64,000 nt of DNA from Flavobacterium sp. (GTDB taxonomy: Bacteria; Bacteroidota; Bacteroidia; Flavobacteriales; Flavobacteriaceae), in contig NZ_PNJW01000007.1 of assembly GCF_013822155.1 (NCBI RefSeq), positions 18,519 through 82,518 of the forward strand, in the 5' to 3' direction. Position 1 is the stretch's first letter, and every line of letters starts with the position of its first letter. Below the pieces are notes generated by a model. It was not told the origin of the DNA and made no database searches. It saw only the letters and a program-made list of their open reading frames with translations. A program made the translations under genes and the position numbers. Shown one piece after another: positions 50,058-59,465 of the stretch.

Positions 50058-51647
50058 CTATTCAAATTCAGAGGTAAAGAAAAGTTTGACCGAAGGAAAT
50101 TTGCTCTGTGTCATCTGTATCGTGAATTCCGAATCAGCTAAAAAGACCAATTGACCATATTTGTCATGGGCTAAGAATTTTTGTTTAATCCGTTTGAATT
50201 CTGCAAATTCTTCATTTTTAGGATCCTCCGGTTTAACCCAACAAGCTTTGTGAGCCGGAAAATTTTCATATGTACATTTGGCTCCATATTCATGTTCCAA
50301 GCGGTATTGTATTACCTCATATTGCAAAGCTCCAACGGTTCCAATTATTTTTCTGTTGTTCATTTCCAAGGTAAAAAGCTGGGCAACCCCTTCGTCCATC
50401 AATTGGTCTACTCCTTTTTCCAGTTGTTTCGCTTTCATCGGGTCGGCATTATTGATGTATCTGAAATGTTCCGGTGAAAAACTCGGAACCCCTTTGAAAT
50501 TCATTATTTCGCCTTCCGTTAAGGTATCGCCAATTTTAAAGTTACCTGTATCATGAAGTCCCACAATATCTCCCGGATAGGAGACGTCTACAATTTCTTT
50601 TTTCTCTGCAAAAAAAGCATTCGGGCTGGAAAATTTTAAACTTTTATTCAAACGCACGTGTGAATAAGGCTTGTTTCTTTCAAACGTTCCTGAAACAATT
50701 TTCACAAAGGCTAAACGGTCTCTGTGTTTAGGGTCCATGTTAGCATGGATTTTAAAAACAAAGCCTGACATTTTTGTTTCGGTTGGTTCTACTAACCGCG
50801 TATCAGAATGTTTCGCTTTAGGCGAGGGGGCAATATCAATAAAGCAATCCAGCAATTCCCGTACACCAAAATTATTTAAGGCCGAACCAAAGAATACCGG
50901 TTGTAAATGCCCTTCTAAGTATTCTTTTCTATCAAAAGTAGGATATACTTCACTGATTAATTCTAACTCTTCTCTGAGTTTGTCCGCCGCTTTTTGACCA
51001 ATAATTTTATCCAATTCCGGATTGTTTAAATCGGAAAACGCGATGGTATCTTCAATATTTTTACGGCTATCCCCACTGAACAAGTTGATATTTTTCTCCC
51101 AAAGGTTATAAATCCCCTGGAAATCATAACCCATTCCGATAGGGAAACTCAAAGGAGTTACTTTCAATTTCAACTTTTGTTCCACTTCATCCATTAGGTC
51201 AAAGGCATCTTTTCCTTCACGGTCTAATTTATTAATGAAAACAATCATTGGAATGTTTCGCATGCGGCAAACCTCCACCAATTTTTCTGTTTGTTCTTCG
51301 ACTCCTTTTGCGACATCCACCACTACAATCACACTGTCAACGGCCGTTAATGTTCTGAAAGTGTCTTCCGCAAAGTCTTTGTGGCCGGGCGTGTCTAAAA
51401 TGTTGATTTTCTTATCTTTATAATTGAAGGCCAAAACAGAAGTGGCCACCGAAATACCCCTTTGTCGCTCAATTTCCATAAAGTCGGAAGTTGCTGCTTT
51501 TTTGATTTTGTTGTTTTTTACGGCACCCGCTTCCTGGATTGCTCCTCCAAAAAGCAACAGCTTTTCGGTTAAGGTAGTTTTACCTGCATCGGGATGCGAG
51601 ATAATACCAAAAGTTCTTCTTCTATTGATTTCTTCTATAAAACTCAT
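50058..51647 (-). CDS. prfC: Peptide chain release factor 3
   Basis: The ATG at 51647 gives 529 residues beginning MSFIEEINRRRTFGIISHPDAGKTTLTEKLL, the canonical RF3 N-terminus; an in-frame extension to 51689 adds 14 atypical residues and overlaps the promoter. GTPase motifs are G1 SHPDAGKT, G2/G3 around RGISVATSVLAF and DTPGHKDFAEDT, and G4 NKLDREG. Domains II and III follow (MDPKHRDRLAFVKIVSGTFERN, GALQYEVIQYRLEHEYGA). RF3 recycles RF1/RF2 from the ribosome after termination. TATTTTTG at 51674-51667 is its likely -7 element. Confidence 0.97.
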   Translation of the reverse strand: MSFIEEINRRRTFGIISHPDAGKTTLTEKLLLFGGAIQEAGAVKNNKIKKAATSDFMEIERQRGISVATSVLAFNYKDKKINILDTPGHKDFAEDTFRTLTAVDSVIVVVDVAKGVEEQTEKLVEVCRMRNIPMIVFINKLDREGKDAFDLMDEVEQKLKLKVTPLSFPIGMGYDFQGIYNLWEKNINLFSGDSRKNIEDTIAFSDLNNPELDKIIGQKAADKLREELELISEVYPTFDRKEYLEGHLQPVFFGSALNNFGVRELLDCFIDIAPSPKAKHSDTRLVEPTETKMSGFVFKIHANMDPKHRDRLAFVKIVSGTFERNKPYSHVRLNKSLKFSSPNAFFAEKKEIVDVSYPGDIVGLHDTGNFKIGDTLTEGEIMNFKGVPSFSPEHFRYINNADPMKAKQLEKGVDQLMDEGVAQLFTLEMNNRKIIGTVGALQYEVIQYRLEHEYGAKCTYENFPAHKACWVKPEDPKNEEFAEFKRIKQKFLAHDKYGQLVFLADSEFTIQMTQSKFPSVKLFFTSEFE

Positions 51648-51666
51648 AACACTTTTTAAAGGTGTG

Positions 51667-51674
51667 CAAAAATA
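51667..51674 (-). promoter_or_regulatory. -7 element of prfC
   Basis: Minus-strand TATTTTTG matches TAnnTTTG and lies 19 bp before the chosen prfC ATG at 51647. This supports that start over the upstream in-frame codon at 51689. Confidence 0.5.
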
Positions 51675-51742
51675 GTATTTCTTAGTCAAAAAAGTATAAA
51701 CATTTTACGTTAATAAATTTTTGTTAATAGTAGGGGCTATAC

Positions 51743-51772
51743 TTGTTTAATGTCTTTGAATTGTTAATTTTG
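51743..51772 (+). promoter_or_regulatory. Promoter of the PPIase/SurA operon (TTG-N19-TAATTTTG)
   Basis: TTG at 51743-51745 and TAATTTTG at 51765-51772 are separated by 19 bp, a full match to the Bacteroidota consensus. The first ATG at 51835 lies about 55 nt downstream of the expected start point. The promoter is divergent from prfC. Confidence 0.65.
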
Positions 51773-51834
51773 TGAGTTGCAACAGCTATAATTTGTTGTC
51801 TATTATAAAAATCATTCTTTTAAATCATTTAAAA

Positions 51835-53802
51835 ATGACTGTTAAACAATTTTGTTTGGGATTTGCCTTTTTTGTGACGGCATTACTTTCTGCCCAATCT
51901 TCTAAGCAAGTGCTTTTTACGATCAATGATAAACCTTATTACACCGATGAATTTATTAGGGTTTACAATAAAAATTTAGATTTGGTTAAAGATGAATCAC
52001 AGAAAGATTTGGATCATTATTTAGAATTATTTGTAGGCTACAAATTGAAAGTTACTAAAGCCAATGCTTTGGGCTTGCAAAATAATCCGCAATATCAAAA
52101 TGAATTAAAATCGTATCGTACACAACTTTCTAAAAATTATTTGACTGATTCAAAAGTTACGAAAGAATTAGTTGACGAAGGCTATGCCCGTACCTTGAAA
52201 GAAGTTCGAGCGGCTCATATTTTACTAACAGTAGACGAAAATGCTAAGCCGGAAGACACGTTAGCGGCCTATAAAAGTATTATAGAATTGCGAAACAGGG
52301 TTTTAAAAGGGGAAGATTTCGGTCAATTGGCCTTTCAATATTCTCAAGATCCGAGTGCTAAAGAAAACAGAGGTGATTTAGGTTATTTTTCTGCTTTCCG
52401 TATGGTTTATCCTTTTGAGACGGCTGCATTTACTACTCCCAAGGGAGCCGTTTCGCAACCTGTTCGAACCCGTTTCGGCTACCATATCATAGAAGTGAAA
52501 GACATTCGGGATAATCGTGGCGATGTTACGGTTGCTCACATTATGTTGATGAATCCTACGGATGACAGTCCGACAGAACTGGAGAAAAATAAAACTACCA
52601 TTTTTGAAATTTACAATAAAATTCAACAAGGAGAATCGTTTGAAGCCTTAGCAAAACAATTTTCACAGGACAAATCTTCCGCCTCAAAAGGAGGTCTTTT
52701 GAATCGTTTCGGTTCCGGTCAATTGAGTTCAGAAGAGTTTGAAACCGTAGCCTTTTCTCTTCAAAATCCGAGTGATATTTCGAAACCTTTTCAAACTCAG
52801 TTTGGATGGCATATTATGAAGTTGATTGAAAAGCATCCTGTCAAAACTTATGAAGAGGCAAAGCCAGATATTGAAACTAAAATTGGTCGTGATGAGCGTT
52901 CCAGAAAAATTACTGAGTCGCTGAATGAAAAATTGAGAGCTAAGTATCCGGTTAAACGTTCGGATGCGATGTTTACTAAAGTTAAAAAGACGGTGAATGA
53001 CAGTTTTTATGACTCTACTTGGAAATTACCTGAGAGCATGAAAGACTTTACAGCTCCCTTGTTCACTTTTGCTAATCAAAACGTGAGTGGGGAACAGTTT
53101 TTAAATTACTTGTATTCCCAACAAAAAAATCCTGCTCAAGTGAGACCTGTTGCTAAATTGGTTGATTTTCATTATTCTAATTTTGTTGATACACAGTTAA
53201 ACACTTATTACAATGACAATTTAGAAAATGAATTTCCTGAATTTGCTGCTGTGATGGATGAATACCGTGACGGATTATTGTTGTTTGATTTAATGGAGAA
53301 AGAGATTTGGGAAAAATCTAAAACAGACACACTTGGTTTACAGGCGTTTCACACAGAGAATGCCAATAAATACCTTTGGAAAAAAAGATATGATGTGTTG
53401 ATTATTTCCTCTACCAAAGCTGATATTGCTAAAAAAGCACATAAATTGCTTAAACAAGGAAAATCAGTTGAGGAAATTAAAAAGGAATTGAATACGAAAG
53501 AGGTTGTTAATGTGATGACAACTGCCGGAATTTTTGAGGAAGATAATGCTATTTTGCCTAAAACAGTTTCCTATCAAAAAGGATTACAACCGGTAGTTCA
53601 TGAAGAAAATTATTTCTATGTTGTTCAAGTCAATGCCGTTCAAGAAGCCGGACCAAAAACATTAGCAGAATGTAAAGGCAGGGCAATCAATGACTATCAA
53701 CAATATTTGGAAGAAAATTGGGTTACTAATTTGAAGCAAGAATTCAAGGTTACCGTCAATCAAAGTGTGTTTGATAGTGTTAAAAAGCAAATTAAAAACT
53801 AA
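51835..53802 (+). CDS. Periplasmic peptidyl-prolyl cis-trans isomerase with two parvulin domains
   Basis: The ATG at 51835 gives 655 residues with a Sec signal (KQFCLGFAFFVTALLSAQ); an in-frame start at 51772 overlaps the promoter. A SurA-like helical N-domain is followed by two parvulin domains. The first, at about 127-222, starts AAHILLTVDENAKP and ends RFGYHIIEVKD. The second, at about 234-335, starts VAHIMLMNPTDDSP and ends QFGWHIMKLIEKHP. A long C-terminal region follows. It probably assists folding of outer-membrane and secreted proteins. It is the first gene of a three-gene chaperone operon. Confidence 0.92.
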   Translation: MTVKQFCLGFAFFVTALLSAQSSKQVLFTINDKPYYTDEFIRVYNKNLDLVKDESQKDLDHYLELFVGYKLKVTKANALGLQNNPQYQNELKSYRTQLSKNYLTDSKVTKELVDEGYARTLKEVRAAHILLTVDENAKPEDTLAAYKSIIELRNRVLKGEDFGQLAFQYSQDPSAKENRGDLGYFSAFRMVYPFETAAFTTPKGAVSQPVRTRFGYHIIEVKDIRDNRGDVTVAHIMLMNPTDDSPTELEKNKTTIFEIYNKIQQGESFEALAKQFSQDKSSASKGGLLNRFGSGQLSSEEFETVAFSLQNPSDISKPFQTQFGWHIMKLIEKHPVKTYEEAKPDIETKIGRDERSRKITESLNEKLRAKYPVKRSDAMFTKVKKTVNDSFYDSTWKLPESMKDFTAPLFTFANQNVSGEQFLNYLYSQQKNPAQVRPVAKLVDFHYSNFVDTQLNTYYNDNLENEFPEFAAVMDEYRDGLLLFDLMEKEIWEKSKTDTLGLQAFHTENANKYLWKKRYDVLIISSTKADIAKKAHKLLKQGKSVEEIKKELNTKEVVNVMTTAGIFEEDNAILPKTVSYQKGLQPVVHEENYFYVVQVNAVQEAGPKTLAECKGRAINDYQQYLEENWVTNLKQEFKVTVNQSVFDSVKKQIKN

Positions 53803-54653
53803 TGTTGAAACCCTTTGGCATTGTGCTTGTGTTTTTTGTTTTTGTTTCGTGTTCTTATTTTAAACCCGAAGCAAAACCCGAAGCCATTTCCAGAGTTGGA
53901 GAAAGTTATTTGTATAAAAGCGACATAGCCGATTTATTGCCGGAAGGTACTACGAAAGAAGACAGTCTAGTTATTGTACAAAATTTTATTAACCGTTGGG
54001 CTACGCAAAAGTTGTTGATTAATGCTGCTGAATTAAATATTACGAAAGAAGAACAAATTGCATTTGATGAACTGATTCAGCAGTACAAAGTTGATTTATA
54101 TACCAAAGCCTATTTAGAAGCCATTGTTAAAAGAGAAGTAGATACGTCAGTTTCCAATGCTGACATTAAAGCTTATTATCAAGAGAATAAAGAGAATTTC
54201 AGAACGAATGGAGCCTTAGTTCGGTTGCGGTATATTCATTTGTCTAAAGAGCATCCGAAATTCGATTTGATTAAGAGTAAGTTTTTTGATACTAAAAAAA
54301 GTGATGCTAAATTTTGGGAAACTTATCAATTGCAATTTAAAGGTTCTGCTATGAATGACAGTGTTTGGGTAGAAATGAATCAGGTTTATCAAAAATTGCC
54401 ATTTATTACTCCGGATAACCGTGAAAATTATATTGCTCCGGGAAAAACGATTCAATATCCCGATTCAACGGATGTTTACTTGGTGAAGATTAGTAATGTA
54501 ATTGATAAAAATGAGGTGAGTCCCTATGAATACGTGAAATCTACTCTAAAAGAGTTAATCATAAACAGAAGAAAATTAGAATTAATTAAAAAATTTGAGA
54601 AAGAAATTACCGATGATGCCATTAAAAATAAAAACTATGAAATTTATAAATAA
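53802..54653 (+). CDS. SurA N-domain-like lipoprotein without recognisable parvulin domain
   Basis: This 283-residue protein has a lipoprotein signal (KPFGIVLVFFVFVSC, acylated Cys). ISRVGESYLYKSDIADLLPEGTTKEDSLVIVQNFINRWATQKLL resembles the SurA/PpiD N-terminal chaperone helices. VRLRYIHLSKEHPKFDL stands where a parvulin domain would begin, but the typical GxxLGxF...FGYH signatures are absent, so isomerase activity is doubtful. It may act as a chaperone paired with its neighbours. The ATG overlaps the previous stop by one base, and the next gene starts 17 bp before its end. Confidence 0.85.
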   Translation: MLKPFGIVLVFFVFVSCSYFKPEAKPEAISRVGESYLYKSDIADLLPEGTTKEDSLVIVQNFINRWATQKLLINAAELNITKEEQIAFDELIQQYKVDLYTKAYLEAIVKREVDTSVSNADIKAYYQENKENFRTNGALVRLRYIHLSKEHPKFDLIKSKFFDTKKSDAKFWETYQLQFKGSAMNDSVWVEMNQVYQKLPFITPDNRENYIAPGKTIQYPDSTDVYLVKISNVIDKNEVSPYEYVKSTLKELIINRRKLELIKKFEKEITDDAIKNKNYEIYK

Positions 54654-56052
54654 CAAGTTTCTCCTACTGTTTACCTTCGCTTTTTTTACTGTTATTGCAA
54701 CAGCACAAGAAGTAATTCAGGAGGAGACTGCTGTTAAAAAAGATACGGTTAAAAAAGTAAGCCAACGCAAAAAAGTGGATGGTGTTATTGCCACGATTGG
54801 GGATTTCATTATTTTAGATTCAGATATTGACATGGAATATATTGAGCTTACCAGCCAAGGTATTTCCGTTAATGATATCACGAGATGCCAGTTATTAGGG
54901 AAGTTGATGGAAGACCGTTTGTATGCACATCAAGCCTTACAAGACAGTACGATTGTGGTGAATGATGGTGAAATAAACAACATGATGGACGAACGGCTTA
55001 CCTATATGTTAGAGCAAATCGGGTCGATGGATAAAATGCTTAAATTTTATAACAAGAAAAATGAGGAAGAATTTCGTTCCTTCTTTTTTGATGTTTTAAA
55101 GCAAGGAAAGTTATCGTCTGAAATGCGTAATAAAGTGGTAGCAGATGTAGAGATTACGCCAGAAGAAGTGAGAACTTTTTTTAAGAAAATCCCAACGGAA
55201 GAATTGCCTGTTTTTGGAGCGGAATTAGAGTTATCTCAAATTGTGATTGAACCCAAAGTAAGTGATGTAGAAAGACAAAAAGTAATTGATAAGCTAATAG
55301 AAATCAGGAAAGACGTTTTAGAAAACGGTTCCAGTTTCAGAACACGAGCGGTATTGTATTCACAAGATCCAGGTTCCCGTTCTTCCGGTGGTTTTTATAA
55401 AATGAATCGGAAAACACCCTTTGTCAAAGAATTTAAAGACGTTGCCTTTAGTTTAAATGAAGGAGAAATATCGATGCCTTTTCAAACCGATTTTGGGTAC
55501 CATATTATATTAGTAGAAAAAATTAAAGGGCAGGAGGTTGAATTGCGTCATATCCTTTTAACACCAAAAATTACTGATGATGACTTACGAGAGGCGAAAG
55601 AAAAAGTAACCTTAATCAGAAGTCGGATTGTTTCAGGGGAATTAACTTTTGCTGAGGCAGCCCGCAATTTATCCGATGAAAAAGAAACTAAAACGAATGG
55701 GGGTATTTTATTAAATCCGAAAACATTGGATACCCGTTTTGAGTTAACTAAAATGGATCCAAGTTTATATAGTCAAGTTTCCAGTTTAAAGCCAAATGAA
55801 GTTTCGCAACCTATTTTAGATGAAGATCAAAAAGGGATGAAGAAATATAAATTAATGATGGTGACTAATCGAATTGATTCCCACGTGGCCGATTATGCTA
55901 CGGATTATGTTAAGATTAAAGAGTTAGCTTTAAAGGAAAAACAATTTGAAGCTATCGGAAAATGGTCTAACGAAAAAATATTAGAAACCTACATCCGAAT
56001 TAATGCGGAATACCGCGATTGCGATTTTACTAATAATTGGCTAAAAAAATAA
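54637..56052 (+). CDS. SurA-like periplasmic chaperone / peptidyl-prolyl isomerase
   Basis: The ATG at 54637 gives 471 residues with a signal peptide (KFINNKFLLLFTFAFFTVIATAQ); the upstream in-frame start at 54595 would bury it. The SurA N-domain (VDGVIATIGDFIILDSDIDMEYIELTSQG) is followed by a parvulin domain (ELSQIVIEPKVSD ... DPGSRSSGGFYKM ... FQTDFGYHIILVEK). A second, more divergent parvulin domain follows (LRHILLTPKITDDD). It should escort beta-barrel proteins to the BAM complex. It is the last gene of the operon, overlapping the lipoprotein gene by 17 bp. Confidence 0.93.
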   Translation: MKFINNKFLLLFTFAFFTVIATAQEVIQEETAVKKDTVKKVSQRKKVDGVIATIGDFIILDSDIDMEYIELTSQGISVNDITRCQLLGKLMEDRLYAHQALQDSTIVVNDGEINNMMDERLTYMLEQIGSMDKMLKFYNKKNEEEFRSFFFDVLKQGKLSSEMRNKVVADVEITPEEVRTFFKKIPTEELPVFGAELELSQIVIEPKVSDVERQKVIDKLIEIRKDVLENGSSFRTRAVLYSQDPGSRSSGGFYKMNRKTPFVKEFKDVAFSLNEGEISMPFQTDFGYHIILVEKIKGQEVELRHILLTPKITDDDLREAKEKVTLIRSRIVSGELTFAEAARNLSDEKETKTNGGILLNPKTLDTRFELTKMDPSLYSQVSSLKPNEVSQPILDEDQKGMKKYKLMMVTNRIDSHVADYATDYVKIKELALKEKQFEAIGKWSNEKILETYIRINAEYRDCDFTNNWLKK

Positions 56053-56095
56053 AGCGTTTTTGCCTATTACCAATAACCCATTATCCACAACCATT

Positions 56096-57049
56096 ATGTC
56101 AGATGTAACCGCTATACAAACCCTGGTCGAAAAAAGATTGGCGTTAAAAAAAGAAATTTCAAAAATTATTGTTGGACAAGATTTAGTAGTTGATCAAGTA
56201 CTCTTGAGTATTTTTTCCGGGGGACATGCTCTTTTGGTTGGTGTGCCCGGTTTGGCGAAAACATTAATGGTTAATACTATTGCACAAGCATTAGGGTTGG
56301 ATTTTAAACGTATTCAATTTACCCCCGATTTGATGCCTTCTGATATTTTAGGGAGTGAAATTTTAGACGAAAACAGAACGTTTAAGTTTATCAAAGGGCC
56401 CATTTTTTCCAATATTATTTTAGCGGATGAGATCAACCGTACGCCGCCAAAAACACAAGCTGCATTGCTAGAAGCGATGCAAGAGCGTGCCGTGACCATT
56501 GCCGGACAAAATTATAAATTGAGTTTGCCTTATTTTGTTTTGGCCACCCAAAACCCGATTGAGCAGGAGGGAACCTATCCTTTACCAGAAGCACAATTAG
56601 ACCGTTTTATGTTTTCCATTAAATTAGATTATCCTTCTTTTGCCGAGGAAGTTCAAGTTGTAAAAAGCACCACTTCTGATGATAAGCCGGTTATAAACTC
56701 TTTATTCACGGCTCAGGAAATTATTGATTTCCAACATTTGATTCGTCGTATTCCGGTAGCTGATAATGTTATCGAATATGCTGTTACGTTGGTTACTAAA
56801 ACCCGTCCGGACAGTAATTTAGCCACAGATTTTATTAAAAACTACATCGATTGGGGAGCAGGTCCCAGAGCTTCTCAAAACTTGATATTAGCTGCTAAAG
56901 CCAATGCTGCTTTTAACGGTAAATTTTCACCCGATATTGAAGATGTGAAAGCTGTTGCTGAAGGGATTTTGCGTCACCGTGTTGTGAAAAACTACAAAGC
57001 AGACGCAGAAGGACTGAGTGTGGAAGCGATTATTGCGAAGCTGGTTTAG
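56096..57049 (+). CDS. MoxR-family AAA+ ATPase
   Basis: The ATG at 56096 gives 317 residues beginning MSDVTAIQTLVEKRLALKKEISKIIVGQDLVVDQVLLSIFSGGHALLVGVPGLAKTLMVN, with Walker A GVPGLAKT. Walker B and sensor regions follow (IILADEINRTPPKTQAALLEAMQE, FVLATQNPIEQEGTYPLPEAQLDRFMF), and DWGAGPRASQNLILAAKANA carries sensor 2. MoxR ATPases act as chaperones, usually next to DUF58 and VWA genes, but neither is here. It lies 44 bp after the surA-like gene and may be cotranscribed with it. Its end overlaps the convergent gene by 20 bp. Confidence 0.94.
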   Translation: MSDVTAIQTLVEKRLALKKEISKIIVGQDLVVDQVLLSIFSGGHALLVGVPGLAKTLMVNTIAQALGLDFKRIQFTPDLMPSDILGSEILDENRTFKFIKGPIFSNIILADEINRTPPKTQAALLEAMQERAVTIAGQNYKLSLPYFVLATQNPIEQEGTYPLPEAQLDRFMFSIKLDYPSFAEEVQVVKSTTSDDKPVINSLFTAQEIIDFQHLIRRIPVADNVIEYAVTLVTKTRPDSNLATDFIKNYIDWGAGPRASQNLILAAKANAAFNGKFSPDIEDVKAVAEGILRHRVVKNYKADAEGLSVEAIIAKLV

Positions 57050-58193
57050 TGGAATGCGAGGATGATTTTTTTAGGATTTCGTCCATTTCTGAATCATAAA
57101 AAAAGAGGAACATACTTCCCATCATATCTTGGTTTTCTAAGGAGGTGTTATTAACTTCCAGTACTATTTCATATTCCTGATTTGCATATAGCCATATTCC
57201 TTCTGTAGAGGAAAAATTTTCAATGTTGGTCAGCCCAATACTGTTTTTATGATTCGTAATTTTGCTTACCAAAACCGGTTTTTGAGTGGTTTTGTCGTAG
57301 AGCATAATTCTTGTGGCAAACGGATGCACATGTATTGCCGCGGCATGTAAACGAAGACTGTCTTTGATTTCTAATTGGTGGTTAATGTCGCTCCGATAGG
57401 TGTTTTTCCCTTTTGGAATCACCCAATGACCGGACAGTTTATTTCCTTTTCCATCTTCATAACTATGGTTTTTGGTTTCCACCGGAATACAAAAATCAGT
57501 TCCCGGGTCTGTTGGACTTTTATATGGGTCATATTGATCATACGGAAGCATGATAAAAGCTGTTTTGCTCATTAAAGGGAATAGCGAAGGCTTGTCCAGA
57601 TAATTTATTGTTACTTTATGTTTTACTTTTTTATAGACCTCTTTCAGGTTGTGGTTTAAGGTTTGTGTGGTCACAAACAGCAAATCATTTCCTTTCATGG
57701 GGATGCCAAAACCCTTCGGGAATTCAAATGATTCCATTCCGTGTGAAAGGGAAGTCAGTCTAGGGTATTGTTTGCCAATGCGGTTTTCTAATCCAAAATG
57801 GGAGTAATATTTTGCATCATTGATATCCACATTCATGTGGCAAATAAAATCATTTGATATTCTTTTTTCTGTATCAGCGTCTTGAGTAACCACTTTAAAT
57901 CCGGTAATCCACAACAAAGTAGAATCTTGTGACAGCATTACTGTATTGGTTGCTTTTGGACCTTCCATTGATTTGTAGATGTTGTCTACAATAAATGTGG
58001 GCGACAGCATTTTGTATTCTTTATTAGCTTTTTCGATTTTCCAATCACTATCAACTAATCCCGTTTTGTGTAAAAAAGTAGTTTTCACAATCGCTTTGTG
58101 CCGATTAGATAATTGGGCATACCAAATGAAGCCCCCTGCCAAGGAGAGCAATATTAAAAGTAATGTGATTTTTAGTATCTTTGGTTTAGCCAA
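57030..58193 (-). CDS. Membrane-anchored protein resembling copper type II monooxygenases
   Basis: This 387-residue protein starts with a signal anchor (KITLLLILLSLAGGFIWYAQ). Later motifs resemble the catalytic core of peptidylglycine/dopamine hydroxylases: CHMNVDIND near the first copper site, LHAAAIHVHPFATRIMLYD (compare the HxH copper ligands in LHAYRVHTHHLG), and LENQDMMGSMFLFFYD (compare the Met-ligand segment before the MYY motif). The second histidine of the N-domain HH pair is not evident. The start appears to be TTG at 58193 with a perfect minus-strand -7 box at 58217-58210. It could instead be a non-enzymatic relative. This is my reading of motifs, not a database match. Confidence 0.6.
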   Translation of the reverse strand: MAKPKILKITLLLILLSLAGGFIWYAQLSNRHKAIVKTTFLHKTGLVDSDWKIEKANKEYKMLSPTFIVDNIYKSMEGPKATNTVMLSQDSTLLWITGFKVVTQDADTEKRISNDFICHMNVDINDAKYYSHFGLENRIGKQYPRLTSLSHGMESFEFPKGFGIPMKGNDLLFVTTQTLNHNLKEVYKKVKHKVTINYLDKPSLFPLMSKTAFIMLPYDQYDPYKSPTDPGTDFCIPVETKNHSYEDGKGNKLSGHWVIPKGKNTYRSDINHQLEIKDSLRLHAAAIHVHPFATRIMLYDKTTQKPVLVSKITNHKNSIGLTNIENFSSTEGIWLYANQEYEIVLEVNNTSLENQDMMGSMFLFFYDSEMDEILKKSSSHSTKPASQ

Positions 58194-58217
58194 TTGCCGA
58201 ATTTTAATTCAAAAATA
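58176..58217. promoter_or_regulatory. Overlapping divergent promoters
   Basis: On the + strand TATCTTTG lies at 58176-58183 (for the acyltransferase, ATG 58227). On the - strand TATTTTTG lies at 58217-58210 (for the gene starting at 58193). The + strand box is inside the first codons of the minus-strand gene, so transcription of the two genes is likely to interfere. Confidence 0.5.
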
Positions 58218-58226
58218 CATAATTTA

Positions 58227-59348
58227 ATGTCTTTTTTATACCTCCATTCTGAAAAACGAATATTCGGATTAGATTTGATGCGAGCGGTTGCTATTTTAAT
58301 GGTGTTGAGTTCTCATTTATTGTGGATTTATCCGCCAGATAATGGCATTATTACGCAAGTTTTTCAGTTGTTTGGTTATTTAGGCGTTGAAATTTTTTTT
58401 GTACTCAGCGGATTTTTGATTGGTCGAATTGTTTACCGACTTTATTTACAGGATGATTTTACTATTTCAAGCGTTTTATATTTTTTAAAACGACGTTGGT
58501 TTCGAACGTTGCCCAATTATTATCTAGTTTTATTAATTACTATTCTAATCAGTTTTATTGTTGGTTATTCGATTCAGGAGGGTTGGAAATATTTTTTCTT
58601 TTTGCAAAATTTTGCTTCCCCCATGCTTCCTTTTTTTACGGAATCCTGGAGTCTTTCTGTAGAAGAGTTTGCCTATTTACTTTTTCCAATAGCCCTATTT
58701 TTAAAAACGCTGCTAGTCAAACCGATTAACAAATCCCGTTTTTTTTTATATGTAGTTATAGGGTTTATTTTCTTTTTTTTCTTCGCCAAAGTCTGGTATG
58801 CTTTCACTACACCACCTACAACTATCAATCAGTGGAACCTTGGTTTAAAAGCGGTGGTTATTTATCGGTTGGATGCTATTTTTTTAGGGGTTCTATTTAG
58901 TTGGCTCAGTTTAAATTTTACTGTTTTTTGGATAAAAAGCAAGTATGTTATGGCCGTTCTGGGTTTGTTTTTATTTGGATTTTTATTTGCCGGAGTTGGC
59001 TATTTTCAACTTACGTTTGCTTCATTCCCTCTTTTTTGGGTTATTTTTTATTTGCCTTTAACGTCTTTAACGTTTGCTTTGTTTCTTCCCTTTTTAGCGG
59101 AATGGAAAACGGTTCACTTAGCTTATATCCGAAAACCAATTGTTTTTATCAGCGTCATTTCCTATTCTGTTTATTTATTGCATTATGGTGTCGTTTTGCA
59201 ACTTATGAAACACTTCTTTAACACGGAGGGTTTATCTCTCCATCAATTGCATTTTTATACTTTTATTTATTTGATTATCACCTTTTTTTTAAGTACCCTA
59301 TTGTATAAATTCTACGAAAAGCCGATGATGGATTTACGGGACAAGTAA
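58227..59348 (+). CDS. Acyltransferase 3 family membrane protein (OafA-like)
   Basis: The ATG at 58227 gives 373 residues starting MSFLYLHSEKRIFGLDLMRAVAILMVLSSHLLW; a TTG at 58194 was rejected because it overlaps the divergent gene. About ten hydrophobic helices are present with the family signatures R-A-x-A-I-L-x-V-L-x-S-H, FFVLSGFLIGRI and SWSLSVEEFAYLLFP. It probably O-acetylates a surface sugar or lipid. The substrate is unknown, and it is separated from the polysaccharide locus by about 9 kb. Confidence 0.92.
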   Translation: MSFLYLHSEKRIFGLDLMRAVAILMVLSSHLLWIYPPDNGIITQVFQLFGYLGVEIFFVLSGFLIGRIVYRLYLQDDFTISSVLYFLKRRWFRTLPNYYLVLLITILISFIVGYSIQEGWKYFFFLQNFASPMLPFFTESWSLSVEEFAYLLFPIALFLKTLLVKPINKSRFFLYVVIGFIFFFFFAKVWYAFTTPPTTINQWNLGLKAVVIYRLDAIFLGVLFSWLSLNFTVFWIKSKYVMAVLGLFLFGFLFAGVGYFQLTFASFPLFWVIFYLPLTSLTFALFLPFLAEWKTVHLAYIRKPIVFISVISYSVYLLHYGVVLQLMKHFFNTEGLSLHQLHFYTFIYLIITFFLSTLLYKFYEKPMMDLRDK

Positions 59349-59465
59349 TTTGTGCTCTAAAATTGTCAAATTTGCATTTTTACGCCCTTATTTTAGCTTT
59401 TATTGAAAATAAGATTCAAAAAATAACTTTTCTGTAAAAAATCAATTCCAAAAGATATATTTTGC

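Noticed and set aside
58194..58226. Upstream TTG start for the acyltransferase.
   Set aside because: It directly abuts the divergent gene's start codon, and the ATG at 58227 fits the family N-terminus and the promoter position better.
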